DNA from: Prosopocoilus inquinatus
Taxonomy: Eukaryota > Arthropoda > Insecta > Coleoptera > Lucanidae
Direction of reading: 5' to 3'
Assembly (NCBI GenBank): GCA_036172665.1
Contig: CM069871.1
Span: 2,232,001 to 2,296,000, forward strand
Length of the DNA stretch: 64,000 bases
Position 1 is the first letter of the stretch; the number at the start of each line of letters is the position of its first letter. Positions 1-9,579 of this stretch are shown here, piece by piece. The notes beneath the pieces were generated by a model that did no database searches, was not told where the DNA came from, and worked only from the letters and a program-made list of their open reading frames with translations. Both the position numbers and the translations under genes were made by a program.

Positions 1-245
1 GCCGCCGATATTGGGAAATTTAATTCTGCCAGGTTCTAGTGTTACCAGGAAGGAACGGGTACAGACGGGCACGCTATACAAAGCACATAAAGTCACAAAT
101 GAGGCGAACTGAAGCGAGAAGCGGGAAATAAAGTAAATAAACAAATAAGCAAAGATAAGATGGCCGCGATAATAATAGTAGGTGAGGACACGTGGCATGT
201 CGCAACGCGTATGCAGCGAGCAATCGTGGTGAAGAAGACAAAAGA

Positions 246-722
246 CGAAATGCGCTTAAGGAATGAGGAGAGGGAAGAGGAGAGAATAGTACACGATGAA
301 AGGATCGGCTGAAGAGGAGAGGATAAAGGCGGAGTAGGGGCGAAGAGGAGGCAGCAGAACAATGTGAGGACAGATGAGGATGACAAGAGGAGGAGAGAAG
401 AGGAAGGAACGAAGAGGAAGGAAGAGGAGGGAAGAGAAAGGAACGAAGCGGAAGGAAGAGGAGAGAAGCGGAAGGAACGAAGAGGACGGAAGAGGAGAAA
501 AACAGAAGGAACGAAGAGGAAAGAAGAGGAGAGAAGCGGACGAAGAGGAAGGAAGATGAGAGAAGAGGAAGGAACGAAAAGGAAAGAAGAGGAGAGAAAC
601 AGAAGGAACGAAGAGGAAGGAAGAGGAGCAAAGAGGAAGGAGCAAAGACAAAGGAGCAAAGAAGTAGGAAGAGAAGAAGAGAGAAGTAGATGGAAGGAGA
701 CAATAGGCGCAAAGGAAGAAAT
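246..722. repeat. Purine-rich GGAAGAGGA-type degenerate repeat
   Basis: The plus strand is almost entirely A and G here, built from degenerate variants of GGAAGAGGA, GAACGAAGAGGA and GAGAAGCGGA. Open frames of up to about 210 codons exist on both strands, but they are only Arg/Glu/Lys-rich or Ser/Leu/Phe-rich low-complexity strings caused by the lack of stop codons in purine tracts. I see no gene. Long homopurine-homopyrimidine DNA can form triplex (H-DNA), which is a property of the class and not shown here. Confidence 0.85.
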
Positions 723-739
723 GCCGGAAGGTGGTTCCC

Positions 740-2900
740 TCTATTCTGAGTGGAAAAAAGGATAGGGGTTTAGTTGGCAAGCGCCTGGCAAGAGTCAGCG
801 AACCCAACATAACCGGTGCGCATTTTTGGAGCCGGAGGTCTTCTGAAAATTCTCCGACCTCTTAAAAAAAAAAAATTTGCGACGTGCCTGGAGCAAGTAA
901 GTCGTTTAGCGATATCCCCAGCGGCTGGTGGTGTTGTTTGGTCGCGGTGTGAGGGCCTGTAGGGCGGCAGACAACTTTGGTTGATATTGAGGACCCTCAA
1001 GGCAGCCTTCCTCGTGGTACGAGCGACTTCGACCGTCGACTTTTACTTAGCACTGGTGGAGCAAAAGCTCGGCGGAGTTTGTCTCAGCCTCGTCCTTGGA
1101 ATTCAGAACAGGCCATTAAGACCGGTTAACTTCTGGCACAGGTTTTAGTACCACTTTTAATAGAAGCTTTTAGGCATGGAGGAGGAGTTGTAAGAAATCC
1201 GGATTCTGTACAAAAAATTGTTTATTTTAAATTATACTCGAATATAAACCAAAATTGCCGAAAGGCCTTTACATCCTCTTTTTAAACGAGCTTATTATTC
1301 AAAAAAAAATAATGTTTTCATTACTTAAAATAAGAAGGAGGCAAAATCGGGCTTGAAGGAAAATTATTTCCCCTCCCCGCGTGTACGTATATCTTCCGGA
1401 CTTCCGGCTTGCTTCAAGTTCAAGTTAAGTGTCGGGCGTGATTGATCGTGCCGTCTAGTTAGCAGGCGGAACGGAAGTTGCCTCATCTCCAGACGACTTG
1501 CATGTTGTTTACTTCATTACTTTCCGCGCGGCGGTTCGATTTGGGGTGAGAGGGTTGCGAGAGAGGTGGGTTATTAATGGGAGTTGCTGCTCGGCGAGTG
1601 CTCCGTCGCTTTTATTATGTGCCGGAAAGCGTAACGCAAATTAATGTTAAATTACCGTGAGGAAATTCGGCATTGTTTTGCTTGGATCGGTAAAGGTGGT
1701 GTAAAACGTGCAGATGGGGGGTGGGGGGCGGGAGGAAACGGGCGACAGATTAAAAGAAGAAGGGCAAATCTTTTCTCTAAAAAAGCCAAATATCTAATAA
1801 CCACTTTTCAACTCCTTTTTGTCTCCATTTCAATGTTGAATCTCGATTTTCTCTGTTAGTAGCGTTCTGGTTTTCGACAGGGAGCCAAAAATCGATTTCC
1901 AATTGTTTTTCTATGGTGTGCTCGATTGACGTCCACTTATATTTTCAGAATTGTCGAAACCGATCCAGTCCTTATCTCTTTCTCAATTTAGGGAATCGCT
2001 CTTTTGCTAAATTTTAAGCAACGACGATTCAATTGTATTTAAACTCACCCTCGCAGATCGTGGAAGCTTCGAATTGCGTTTCGCACGTATTTTCAGAATT
2101 GTCGAACGCAGAATTTAAATTAGATAATTAATAATTAATAAAATAAATAAATTAAATAAGTAATTACAAATTCAGGAAACTGACTAGCTTAAAAAAATTA
2201 ATTAAAATAAAAAAAAATAACTTCATCGAGGAAAGACAATTAAGACAAGGGCAAACTGCACTGCGAGACCACTTTTGGTCCGCTGCTGCAGCTTTTATGC
2301 ACTTCTTCCCGTTTGGATGCGAAATAAGAGGGGGATGGCATTTTTTTTGCATAAAAACTCCTTAATCGAGTGCATAATTAGGTGCAGTACTGCAACTTCC
2401 GCAGGCTTCATCTCATTCTGTTACGAACTCCGCCGTGTGTACAATTTTGGGAGACTCTGACCTTGCACGCATTTAATTACTTTTTAATTTAATCGCAACT
2501 TAATTATTATAAAATATTGCATCTCTAAGTACCGAATATTCGAACCTTTACGGAAGGTTTATTAAGCTCTTCTCTATGTGCTGAGTTTACAAGCTCGTTT
2601 TTAAAAAGTGGGAAGAAAATTTGAATTTGAAAGTGCGCAGGGATGGGGTGGGTGTTTAACTGATTGCCCATTGCTGCAAACCGACCGTAATTGGAAGTAC
2701 CTGGATGGGGATGAAGGCCATCAGAAGATCTAATCCTTTCACTCTTAGTTTAGGTAAATTTTCTTGCGTAAGTCAAGCTTTCTCGTGGCATTCTCAGGTG
2801 TTAGGGGTGTGGTTGAATATTTGAGCTTGCAATTGCCCCCCTCCGACTCCCCCAAAAAAATCACCTAAAATACACAGGGGCCAAGAACTTATAAAACTTG
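740..2900. other. Non-coding, mostly unique DNA
   Basis: No convincing coding frame, splice-bounded exon or RNA gene was seen on either strand. The stretch is mixed unique sequence with short A/T runs (for example about 2110-2230). A 19-bp string beginning TATTTTCAGAATTG occurs twice, at 1940-1958 and 2088-2106, and a third time far away at 55879-55897. Downstream Dpr exons would be expected on the minus strand to the left of 5102; I looked for the expected Trp-Ile-Arg coding context and did not find it. Confidence 0.5.
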
Positions 2901-2904
2901 TTGG

Positions 2905-4950
2905 AATGCTAATAATGGAGGTTCCTTGCACGAAATTTTACTAGCTGTCCCAGTCGATGATAAACGACTTAGTTCTTTAGTTGAATTTATTAGTACGTCG
3001 AGGAGTGGGGGATGGTGATGATGGTGTTCGCCTTCTTGACTTGATTTGGTGTGGGAGGGCCTTGGTTGTTTTCGCATGAGTTTTAATGCAAGGGTGGCGG
3101 GCGCCAGAAAAAGGATTTGAGATACCGTTGCATGGAGGGCGCTTACACGAAATTTTACTAGCTGTACCAGTCGGTGATAAACGACTTATTTCTTTAGTTG
3201 AATTTATTAGAACGTCGAGGAGTGGGGGATGGTGATGGTGGTGCTCGCCTTCTAGACTTGATTTGGTGTGGGGGTGCCTTGGTTGTTTTCGCAGGAGTTT
3301 TAATGCAGGGGTGGCGGGCGCCAGAAAAAGGATTTGAGATACCGTTGCATGGAGGGCGCTTACACGAAATTTTTACTAGATGTCCCAGTCTATGATAAAC
3401 GACTTATTTCTTTAGTTGAATTTATTAGAAAGTCGAAGAGTGGGGGATGGTGATGGTGGTGCTCGCGTTTTTGACTTGATTTGGTGTGGGGGTGCCTTGG
3501 TTGTTTTCGCAGAAGTTTTAAAGCAGGGGTGGCGGGCGCCAGAAAAAGGATTTAAGATACCGTTGCATGGAGGGTGCTTACACGAAATTTTACTAGCTGT
3601 CCCAGTCGATGATAAACGACGTATTTCTTTAGTTAAATTTATTAGAACGAGGAGGAGTGGGGGAGGGTGATGGTGGTTCTCGCCTTCTTGACTTGATTTG
3701 GTGTGGGGGTGCCTTGGTTGTTTTCGCAGGAGTTTTAATGCAGGGGTGGCGGATGCCAGAAAAAGGATTTAAGATACCGTTGCATGGAGGGCGCTTACAC
3801 GAAATTTTACTAGCTGTCCCAGTCGATGATAAACGACTTATTTCTTTAGTTGAATTTATTAGAACGTCGAGGAGTGGGGGATGGTGATGGTGGTGCTCGC
3901 CTTCTAGACTTGATTTGGTGTGAGGGTGCCTTGGTTGTTTTCGCAGGAGTTTTAATGCAAGGGTGGCGGGCGCCAGAAAAAGAATTTAAGATACCGTTGC
4001 ATGGAGGGCGCTTACACGAAATTTTGCTAGCTGTCCCAGTCGATGATAAACGACTTATTTCTTTAGTTGAATTTATTAGAACCTCGAGGAGTGGGGGATG
4101 GTGATGGTGGTGCTCGCCTTCTAGACTTGATTTGGTGTGAGGGTGCCTTGGTTGTTTTCGCAGGAGTTTTAATGCAAGGGTGGCGGGCGCCAGAAAAAGA
4201 ATTTAAGATACCGTTGCATGGAGGGCGCTTACACGAAATTTTGCTAGCTGTCCCAGTCGATGATAAACGACTTATTTCTTTAGTTGAATTTATTAGAACC
4301 TCGAGGAGTGGGGGATGGTGATGGTGGTGCTCGCCTTCTAGACTTGATTTGGTGTGAGGGTGCCTTGGTTGTTTTCGCAGGAGTTTTAATGCAAGGGTGG
4401 CGGGCGCCAGAAAATGGATTTAAGATACCGTTGCATGGAGGGCGCTTACACGAAATTTTACTAGCAGTCCCAATCGATGATAAACGACTTATTTCTTTAG
4501 TTGAATTTATTAGAACGTCGAGGAGTGGGGGATGGTGATGGTGGTGCTCGCCTTCTAGACTTGATTTGGTGTGAGGGTGCCTTGGTTGTTTTCGCAGGAG
4601 TTTTAATGCAAGGGTGGCGGGCGCCAGAAAATGGATTTAAGATACCGTTGCATGGAGGGCGCTTACACGAAATTTTACTAGCAGTCCCAATCGATGATAA
4701 ACGACTTATTTCTTTAGTTGAATTTATTAGAACGTCGAGGAGTGGGGGATGGTGATGGTGGTTCTCGCCTTCTTGACTTGATTTGGTGTGGGAGTGCCTT
4801 GGTTGTTTTCGCAGGAGTTTTAATGCAAGGGTGGCGGGCGCCAGAAAAAGGATTTAAGATACCGTTGCATGGAGGGCGCTTACACCAAATTTTACTAGCT
4901 ATCCCAGTCGATGATAAACGACTTATTTCTTAACTTAAATTTATTAAACA
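2905..4950. repeat. 217-bp tandem satellite, about 9.4 copies
   Basis: A 217-bp unit repeats head to tail. Each unit contains GATGATAAACGACTTATTTC, then a GGGGGATGGTGATGGTGG stretch, then GGTGGCGGGCGCCAGAAAA. The GAATTTATTAGAACGTCGAGG-like junction recurs every 217 bases (near 3200, 3417, 3634, 3851, 4068 and so on). Copies between about 3850 and 4740 are nearly identical, while the first copy (2905-3120) and the last diverge, the usual pattern for unequal exchange. Each unit supports an 84-codon open frame, but 217 is not divisible by three, so each frame ends just inside the next unit and restarts. I treat the frames as accidental. The array ends about 150 bp from the Dpr exon, on the side of its splice donor. 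Confidence 0.93.
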
Positions 4951-5101
4951 AATATTAATCTTACTTTTTAATTTGTGTTAATCTCTTAGGGCCTCTTTCC
5001 TTCATATTTACGAGGAAACTTTAACGTAGGCGCCGAAAAACAAAGCAATATTTCAAGTATTAAGGCGACGCAATTATTTACATACAAATTAAAAGACTCA
5101 C

Positions 5102-5265
5102 CGTCCTGTTGCCTAAATTCTTAACTCTGCAATGCAGCTCGACCGTATTCCCAACTAAGCCGGTGATGTTGGAGTTAATGCCCATGTCGAAGTACGGCCC
5201 TGTCTCGGGGGTCGGCAGTTCCTGAAGGAAGTCCCTGAACTTTTTGGAGCCGCTATCCTCGGCAC
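5102..5265 (-). CDS. Dpr-family Ig receptor, internal exon (start of Ig domain 1)
   Basis: This is one 164-bp coding exon. On the minus strand the acceptor is TTGTTTCAG (AG at 5267-5266) and the donor is ACG|GTGAGT (GT at 5101-5100). The exon starts with two bases of a split codon (phase 1) and ends on a codon boundary, giving 54 full codons. The peptide runs from an acidic/polar linker (AEDSGSKKF) through PETGPYFDMG and NITGLVGNTVELHCRV to KNLGNRT. The GPYFD motif, a V-set strand with its first cysteine in LHCRV, and the NLG-(N/D)-(K/R)-T ending just before an expected V-S-W are the signature of the first Ig domain of Dpr proteins. These are neuronal surface receptors that bind DIP partners during synaptic matching. 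Two N-glycosylation sequons (NIT, NRT) are visible. The signal-peptide exon upstream (higher coordinates) and the rest of the Ig domains downstream (lower coordinates) were not found, so both flanking introns are long. The paralogue is undetermined. Confidence 0.85.
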
Positions 5266-5267
5266 CT

Positions 5268-5924
5268 GAAACAACGCCATAAAACTCACACACACGCACT
5301 CCATCAAGCCTGTTATTATGAATCCCCTCCCCCCTTTGATGTTTACATAATCAAGCAACCATTTCCATGTTTATTAAGGGGGTCCATAATTTTGTTTGTG
5401 CGTCGTCATATGACCTCTTCTTCTTCCTCTTCACCCATCCGCCGCCGCTCCGCTGAATAATGAACCGCCTTATGACGGAATATCTGAATAAATTAGTGGA
5501 GCGCTCGACATGGCAGGTTGAACAACGCACAGCGCGCCGCCGCCGCCGCTGTTCGTCGGCGCGGCGGTGTCGTCGCATTTTAAATGCAGATTTATTAAAA
5601 TGCAGTGGAAGGGCAGGCTTACACGCTTCAGAAGAATCATTGTTGGCCCTTTGTAGTATTTGCACGCATGAAATGAATGATCCTACAAACGAAAGGCCGA
5701 CACGGAATTTATTACATACAAGTTACTCCATGCGCGTACGTGCATCGATTTCGCCTGTCATTTGTTCTTTCTTTTTTCGGGCGGAAAATTCAATTTTTTT
5801 ATTTTTCTTTTTAATTTTCAAAGCGTTCGCGGATACTCTTCACAGTGCATGGCTTAACGTATTGGAACTCTTTTATTAAACTGCTACCATACATCGGGAA
5901 TTACATTTTGCTAACATTATACTA
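5268..5924. other. Intron sequence upstream of the Dpr exon
   Basis: This lies immediately 5' of the Dpr exon on the minus strand and should be intronic. It holds a short GC-rich CGCCGCCGCC patch (about 5537-5580) and T-rich sequence (5768-5820). The 104- and 139-codon frames crossing here on opposite strands overlap each other, show no domain and have no splice or start context, so I do not call a gene. Confidence 0.5.
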
Positions 5925-7275
5925 ACCAGATATGTAATCCATAGAGCTCGTTTAAATCTACTGGCGAATTAAAAAAAAAAATCAGAAAGTAATCCTTCCA
6001 CAATCGGAGGGTAGCTAGTAATATCCATAGATCAGATGGAGAGCTGAGACATGGGGCGTACCTTGACCATATTTTTTTTAAGGACGTAAAATATAATTCA
6101 ATCTAATACGCTAGCTCTACGTGCTAGGGAATTCTTAAAGGGTGTTAGGGATAAAAGAAAATCAATAAGGAACCCTTCCACGGACGAAGGATAGCATGTA
6201 ATACGCACAGCTCAGATGGAGAATTGGGAGATGGATCAATCTATTTTACACAGGTCAATTTTTTTTTTAACAGACCTGAGTTGGTTTTGTAATGTTCAAA
6301 CGCACGTCTTAAATAAACTTATTTATATTCAATCATTGATTTCTCAAAGAACAGAAGTTCTTTTTAGTAAAATACATTATATTTTGGCCATAATTTTTGA
6401 AGCGCGCCAAAAATTATAATTGTACGAATGAAATTAAATTACCTCTGCGTGTCAGATATATTTCCTAAAGAGCGTCCAAGATAAAAGAAAATACAAAAGG
6501 AATTTCTTGACAAACTAATAAGGGCAGCGAGTAATTAGCGTAGCTCAAATGAAGAGTCGGGGGGTGGATCATACTTTGACAATTTTTTTCATGGGGCGCC
6601 AAAAATTAAAATTGCACAAAACGAACCCTTTCAAGAACTAATTAAACTAGCTTTACGTGTCAAACATAATTCTTAAAGAGCGCCCAAGATAAAAGAAGAT
6701 ACAAAAGGAATTGCTTCACAAACTAATAAGGGCGGCGAGTAATTAGCGTAGCTCAATTGAAGAGTCGGGGGGTGGATCATACTTTGACCATTTTTTTTAT
6801 GGGGCACCAAAAATTATAATTGTACAAGACGAACCCTTTCAAGGTTTCATTAAACTAGCTTTACGTGTCACATATAATTCTTAAAGAGCGTCCAAGATAA
6901 AAGAAAATACAAAAAGAATTTCTTCATAAACTAATAAGGGCAGCGAGTAATTGGCGTAGCTCAAATGAAGAGTCGGGGGGTGGATCATACTTTGACCATT
7001 TTTTTTATGGGGCGCCAAAAATTAAAATTCTACAAAACGAACCCTTTCAAGGACTAATTAAACTATCTTTACGTGCCAGATAGATCTTAAAGGTTATCGG
7101 AGATAAAAGAAAATCCCTTCCACAAACGAAAGAAAGCTAGTAATGGGCGTTGCTCAGATGGATAGTTGGAGGGGGGAGGTCATACTTGACCACAGTTGTA
7201 AAGGACGTCAAAAATAATGTACGAGACAAACTCTTTCACAGTCTAATTAAACTATCTGTACGTATCAGATTGCCT
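5925..7275. repeat. Degenerate ~208-bp tandem repeat, about 6-7 copies
   Basis: Units share AAGATAAAAGAAAATACAAA, a GCGAGTAATTAGCGTAGCTC segment, GAGTCGGGGGGTGGATCATA and CAAAAATTATAATTGTAC. The TAGCTC landmark recurs near 6541, 6749 and 6957 (208-bp steps). Older, shorter units precede (near 6028 and 6208) and follow (near 7151). Only the three central copies are close to each other. Confidence 0.85.
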
Positions 7276-7345
7276 TTATTATGAGAAGTGTTTATTTCTT
7301 AATAAAATTAAATAAACAAAAGCAAGTCCGCCGAAGAATTTTGAC

Positions 7346-7762
7346 CGGGACACGCAATTAACAATTTTTCTCACCTGATTTTCTCAGAACCGGAACAATT
7401 CGTTCCTTTCGAATAAAAAGTCGATTTAATCGAACGGTGGCAATTGAAAGCTTGCTCGGGACTTTGGACTTCGCAGGTAACGAAGAGTTACCGAACCAAG
7501 AAGCAAGCTCCCTGTCAAAGGACGCAACGAAAACGAAAAACAAATGACGAACGAACAGACACGCAACTAATAATTCATCTCACCTGAATTTCGAACAGGC
7601 TTTCCACTGATTCACGCGAGAACTTCATTCGACGTCGTTTAGTGCTGTATTCGTGTTAATTAGTGAGAAGCTTGTAAACTATTCAGGTGAGATAAATTGT
7701 TAATTGCGTGTCTGTTCGTTCGTTATTTGTTTTTCGCTTTCGTTGCGTCTCTTGTCACGGGA
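7346..7762. repeat. Foldback (inverted repeat) element
   Basis: The left arm 7511-7590 is an imperfect reverse complement of the right arm 7681-7762. Both carry GACACGCAA/TTGCGTGTC, a TCGTTCGT segment and CACCTGAA/TTCAGGTG. They are separated by about 90 bp of unrelated sequence. A third, partial copy of the arm (GACACGCAATTAACAA...CACCTGA) lies at 7348-7378 in the same orientation as the left arm. No transposase and no clear target duplication were seen, so this may be a MITE-like foldback or a rearranged inverted duplication. Confidence 0.7.
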
Positions 7763-9579
7763 ATAATCCACGGATGAATTACATATGTGCCTTTCGAACA
7801 CAAATGTAAGAAGCAGACAAACACGCAAGGTCGATCAGAGCAATGGGGGACACAGTAAGTCCACTCTAAACCAATCAAATATTTATTTTTTTTTATATAT
7901 AAAACAGAGGTGTTGCGCTTGACTCGAAGAATAACATCGGAAAGGAAGAAAGAGAAACAAACATGAGGGAGGACTCAACGTTAGCGCTGGAGTAATTGAA
8001 GTGTCCCAGTTGGCTGGGGGGGAGGGGGCAAAACCGTCCGTCCATAATTCAAACAACAAAACTATAACAAGACACTACAGTTTCTGAATTTGTTGGTGAT
8101 CTTTAGTCTTTTTTTTTTTTAATAAAAACTGCTTATGTATCTTTTCCCTATTTCTTTCAATTTCCGCGAGTACAAAGAAAAGCTTTCCATCCTCATGTCT
8201 TCACCTTCTTTCTTTATTTCTTTCTCCTTTTCTTAACGCCTTCAATTCTTGTATGCTGTTTATGCTATACGAACATCTTTATTTTATTTTTTCTCATCTA
8301 ATAGCTTTCTTTATTCAATTTTGTTTTATTATAAGCAAATGTTACCGAGCGGTTAACCCGTTTCTACTCCAATCAGAAAGGTGATTAGTGATGCCGTTGA
8401 AAGGACCTCTGTTTATACTCGATTTCTTTGTTGTCGTTCTTTCGTTGTATGGTTAACACCTGGTAACAACGTACCGTTTCGAAAGGTCATCCACGCAAGT
8501 GACATACCTGAAGTTGGACGCGCCGACGTGTGATGGCACTGCTCGAAGTCTCACTCCCTAGCAGCGCACTTGAACTTTAGCTCAGCCCATCCGCATTTGA
8601 GTTCTAGTTCGGGACAGCTGATAGTCTTCCTCAGCGCTAACTTGCCATCGTTTACGTTAATTAATCAGGAGGTAACAGAATTATCACACATCACCATTCG
8701 GACTCCTCGTTCGCATAGTAACTTGTAAATTCCAAAATACAGAAAATGGTTTGTCACCAACGTATTGTATGGAAGAAGTAAGAAAAAATTTAATGGTAGA
8801 GAAATAGTAATACTGAAATAATTCTGCTGCAATCCACGGGGACTTTCTTTTATTCGATTATTAGGCGCTTTCCCTTCACAGCTAATACAAGGCAAAGAGA
8901 AACGTGTAGGCCCTTTTAGCCAGCCGATGTGACCCCGGACAAAAATACCCGACGGAGTCGTCGGGCGAACGATCGAAACGCTTTTAAATCGCACCGAGAG
9001 AGAATAAAAGCGGCCACTTGTTCGACGTTTTTATCAAGAGGAAGCCTCGGACAGCGTGATGTATGGGTCGAGTACGCCTGCCGGAGATAAGGAAGAAAGG
9101 CGGCACGGCACGTTCCGGGGGAAAAGTGGAGGACCTAATTTCTCCAGAGACTCCTGCATATGCAAACAAAACAATCTGGACGCCCGCCCGCCCTTCCTCC
9201 CTCCACCCCCCTCTGTCGTAATGCCATAGTGATAATTTATTTATTTTTTTTATTTTCGTGTGTGTTCATAGTTCGTCGTCATGGGAAATTTTCGTTTTTG
9301 TTTCACGCACGATTTATGTTTCTCTTCGCTCTTCTCCTGAATAGTGTTGAGATACTCTCCATGACTTGCGTTCGGTATAAAGCACGTATTGTCGTCGTGT
9401 AATGTTAAGCTACCACGACGGGCGCCAAAAATTGGTAATGGTAGCTTTGCTCGGCGTAATCAAAGATTTTCTTTTGTTGAGAATTTTATTATTATTTCAT
9501 TTTATTTCTCAGGGTAATACATGGTTCAGTAAATTTTTTTTCTTCTCTCTTTCCTTTTTTAAATTAGTTTACTTATTAG
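7763..9579. other. Non-coding DNA, no gene seen
   Basis: Mixed unique sequence. 7880-7910 and 8105-8125 are T-rich and 8170-8300 is CT-rich. The 109-codon minus frame at 8665-8994 has no recognisable domain. A 7-bp-stem hairpin (CCCGACG/CGTCGGG) lies at 8948-8965. No exon boundary or RNA gene could be supported. Confidence 0.45.

Noticed and set aside
74..765. Overlapping open frames of 133-212 codons on both strands
   Set aside because: They read homopurine/homopyrimidine DNA, giving low-complexity Arg/Glu/Lys or Ser/Leu/Phe strings. Frames are open on both strands at once, which composition explains.
8948..8965. GC-rich hairpin CCCGACG-GAGT-CGTCGGG as a terminator
   Set aside because: Rho-independent terminators do not apply in an animal genome, there is no U tract and no gene ends there.
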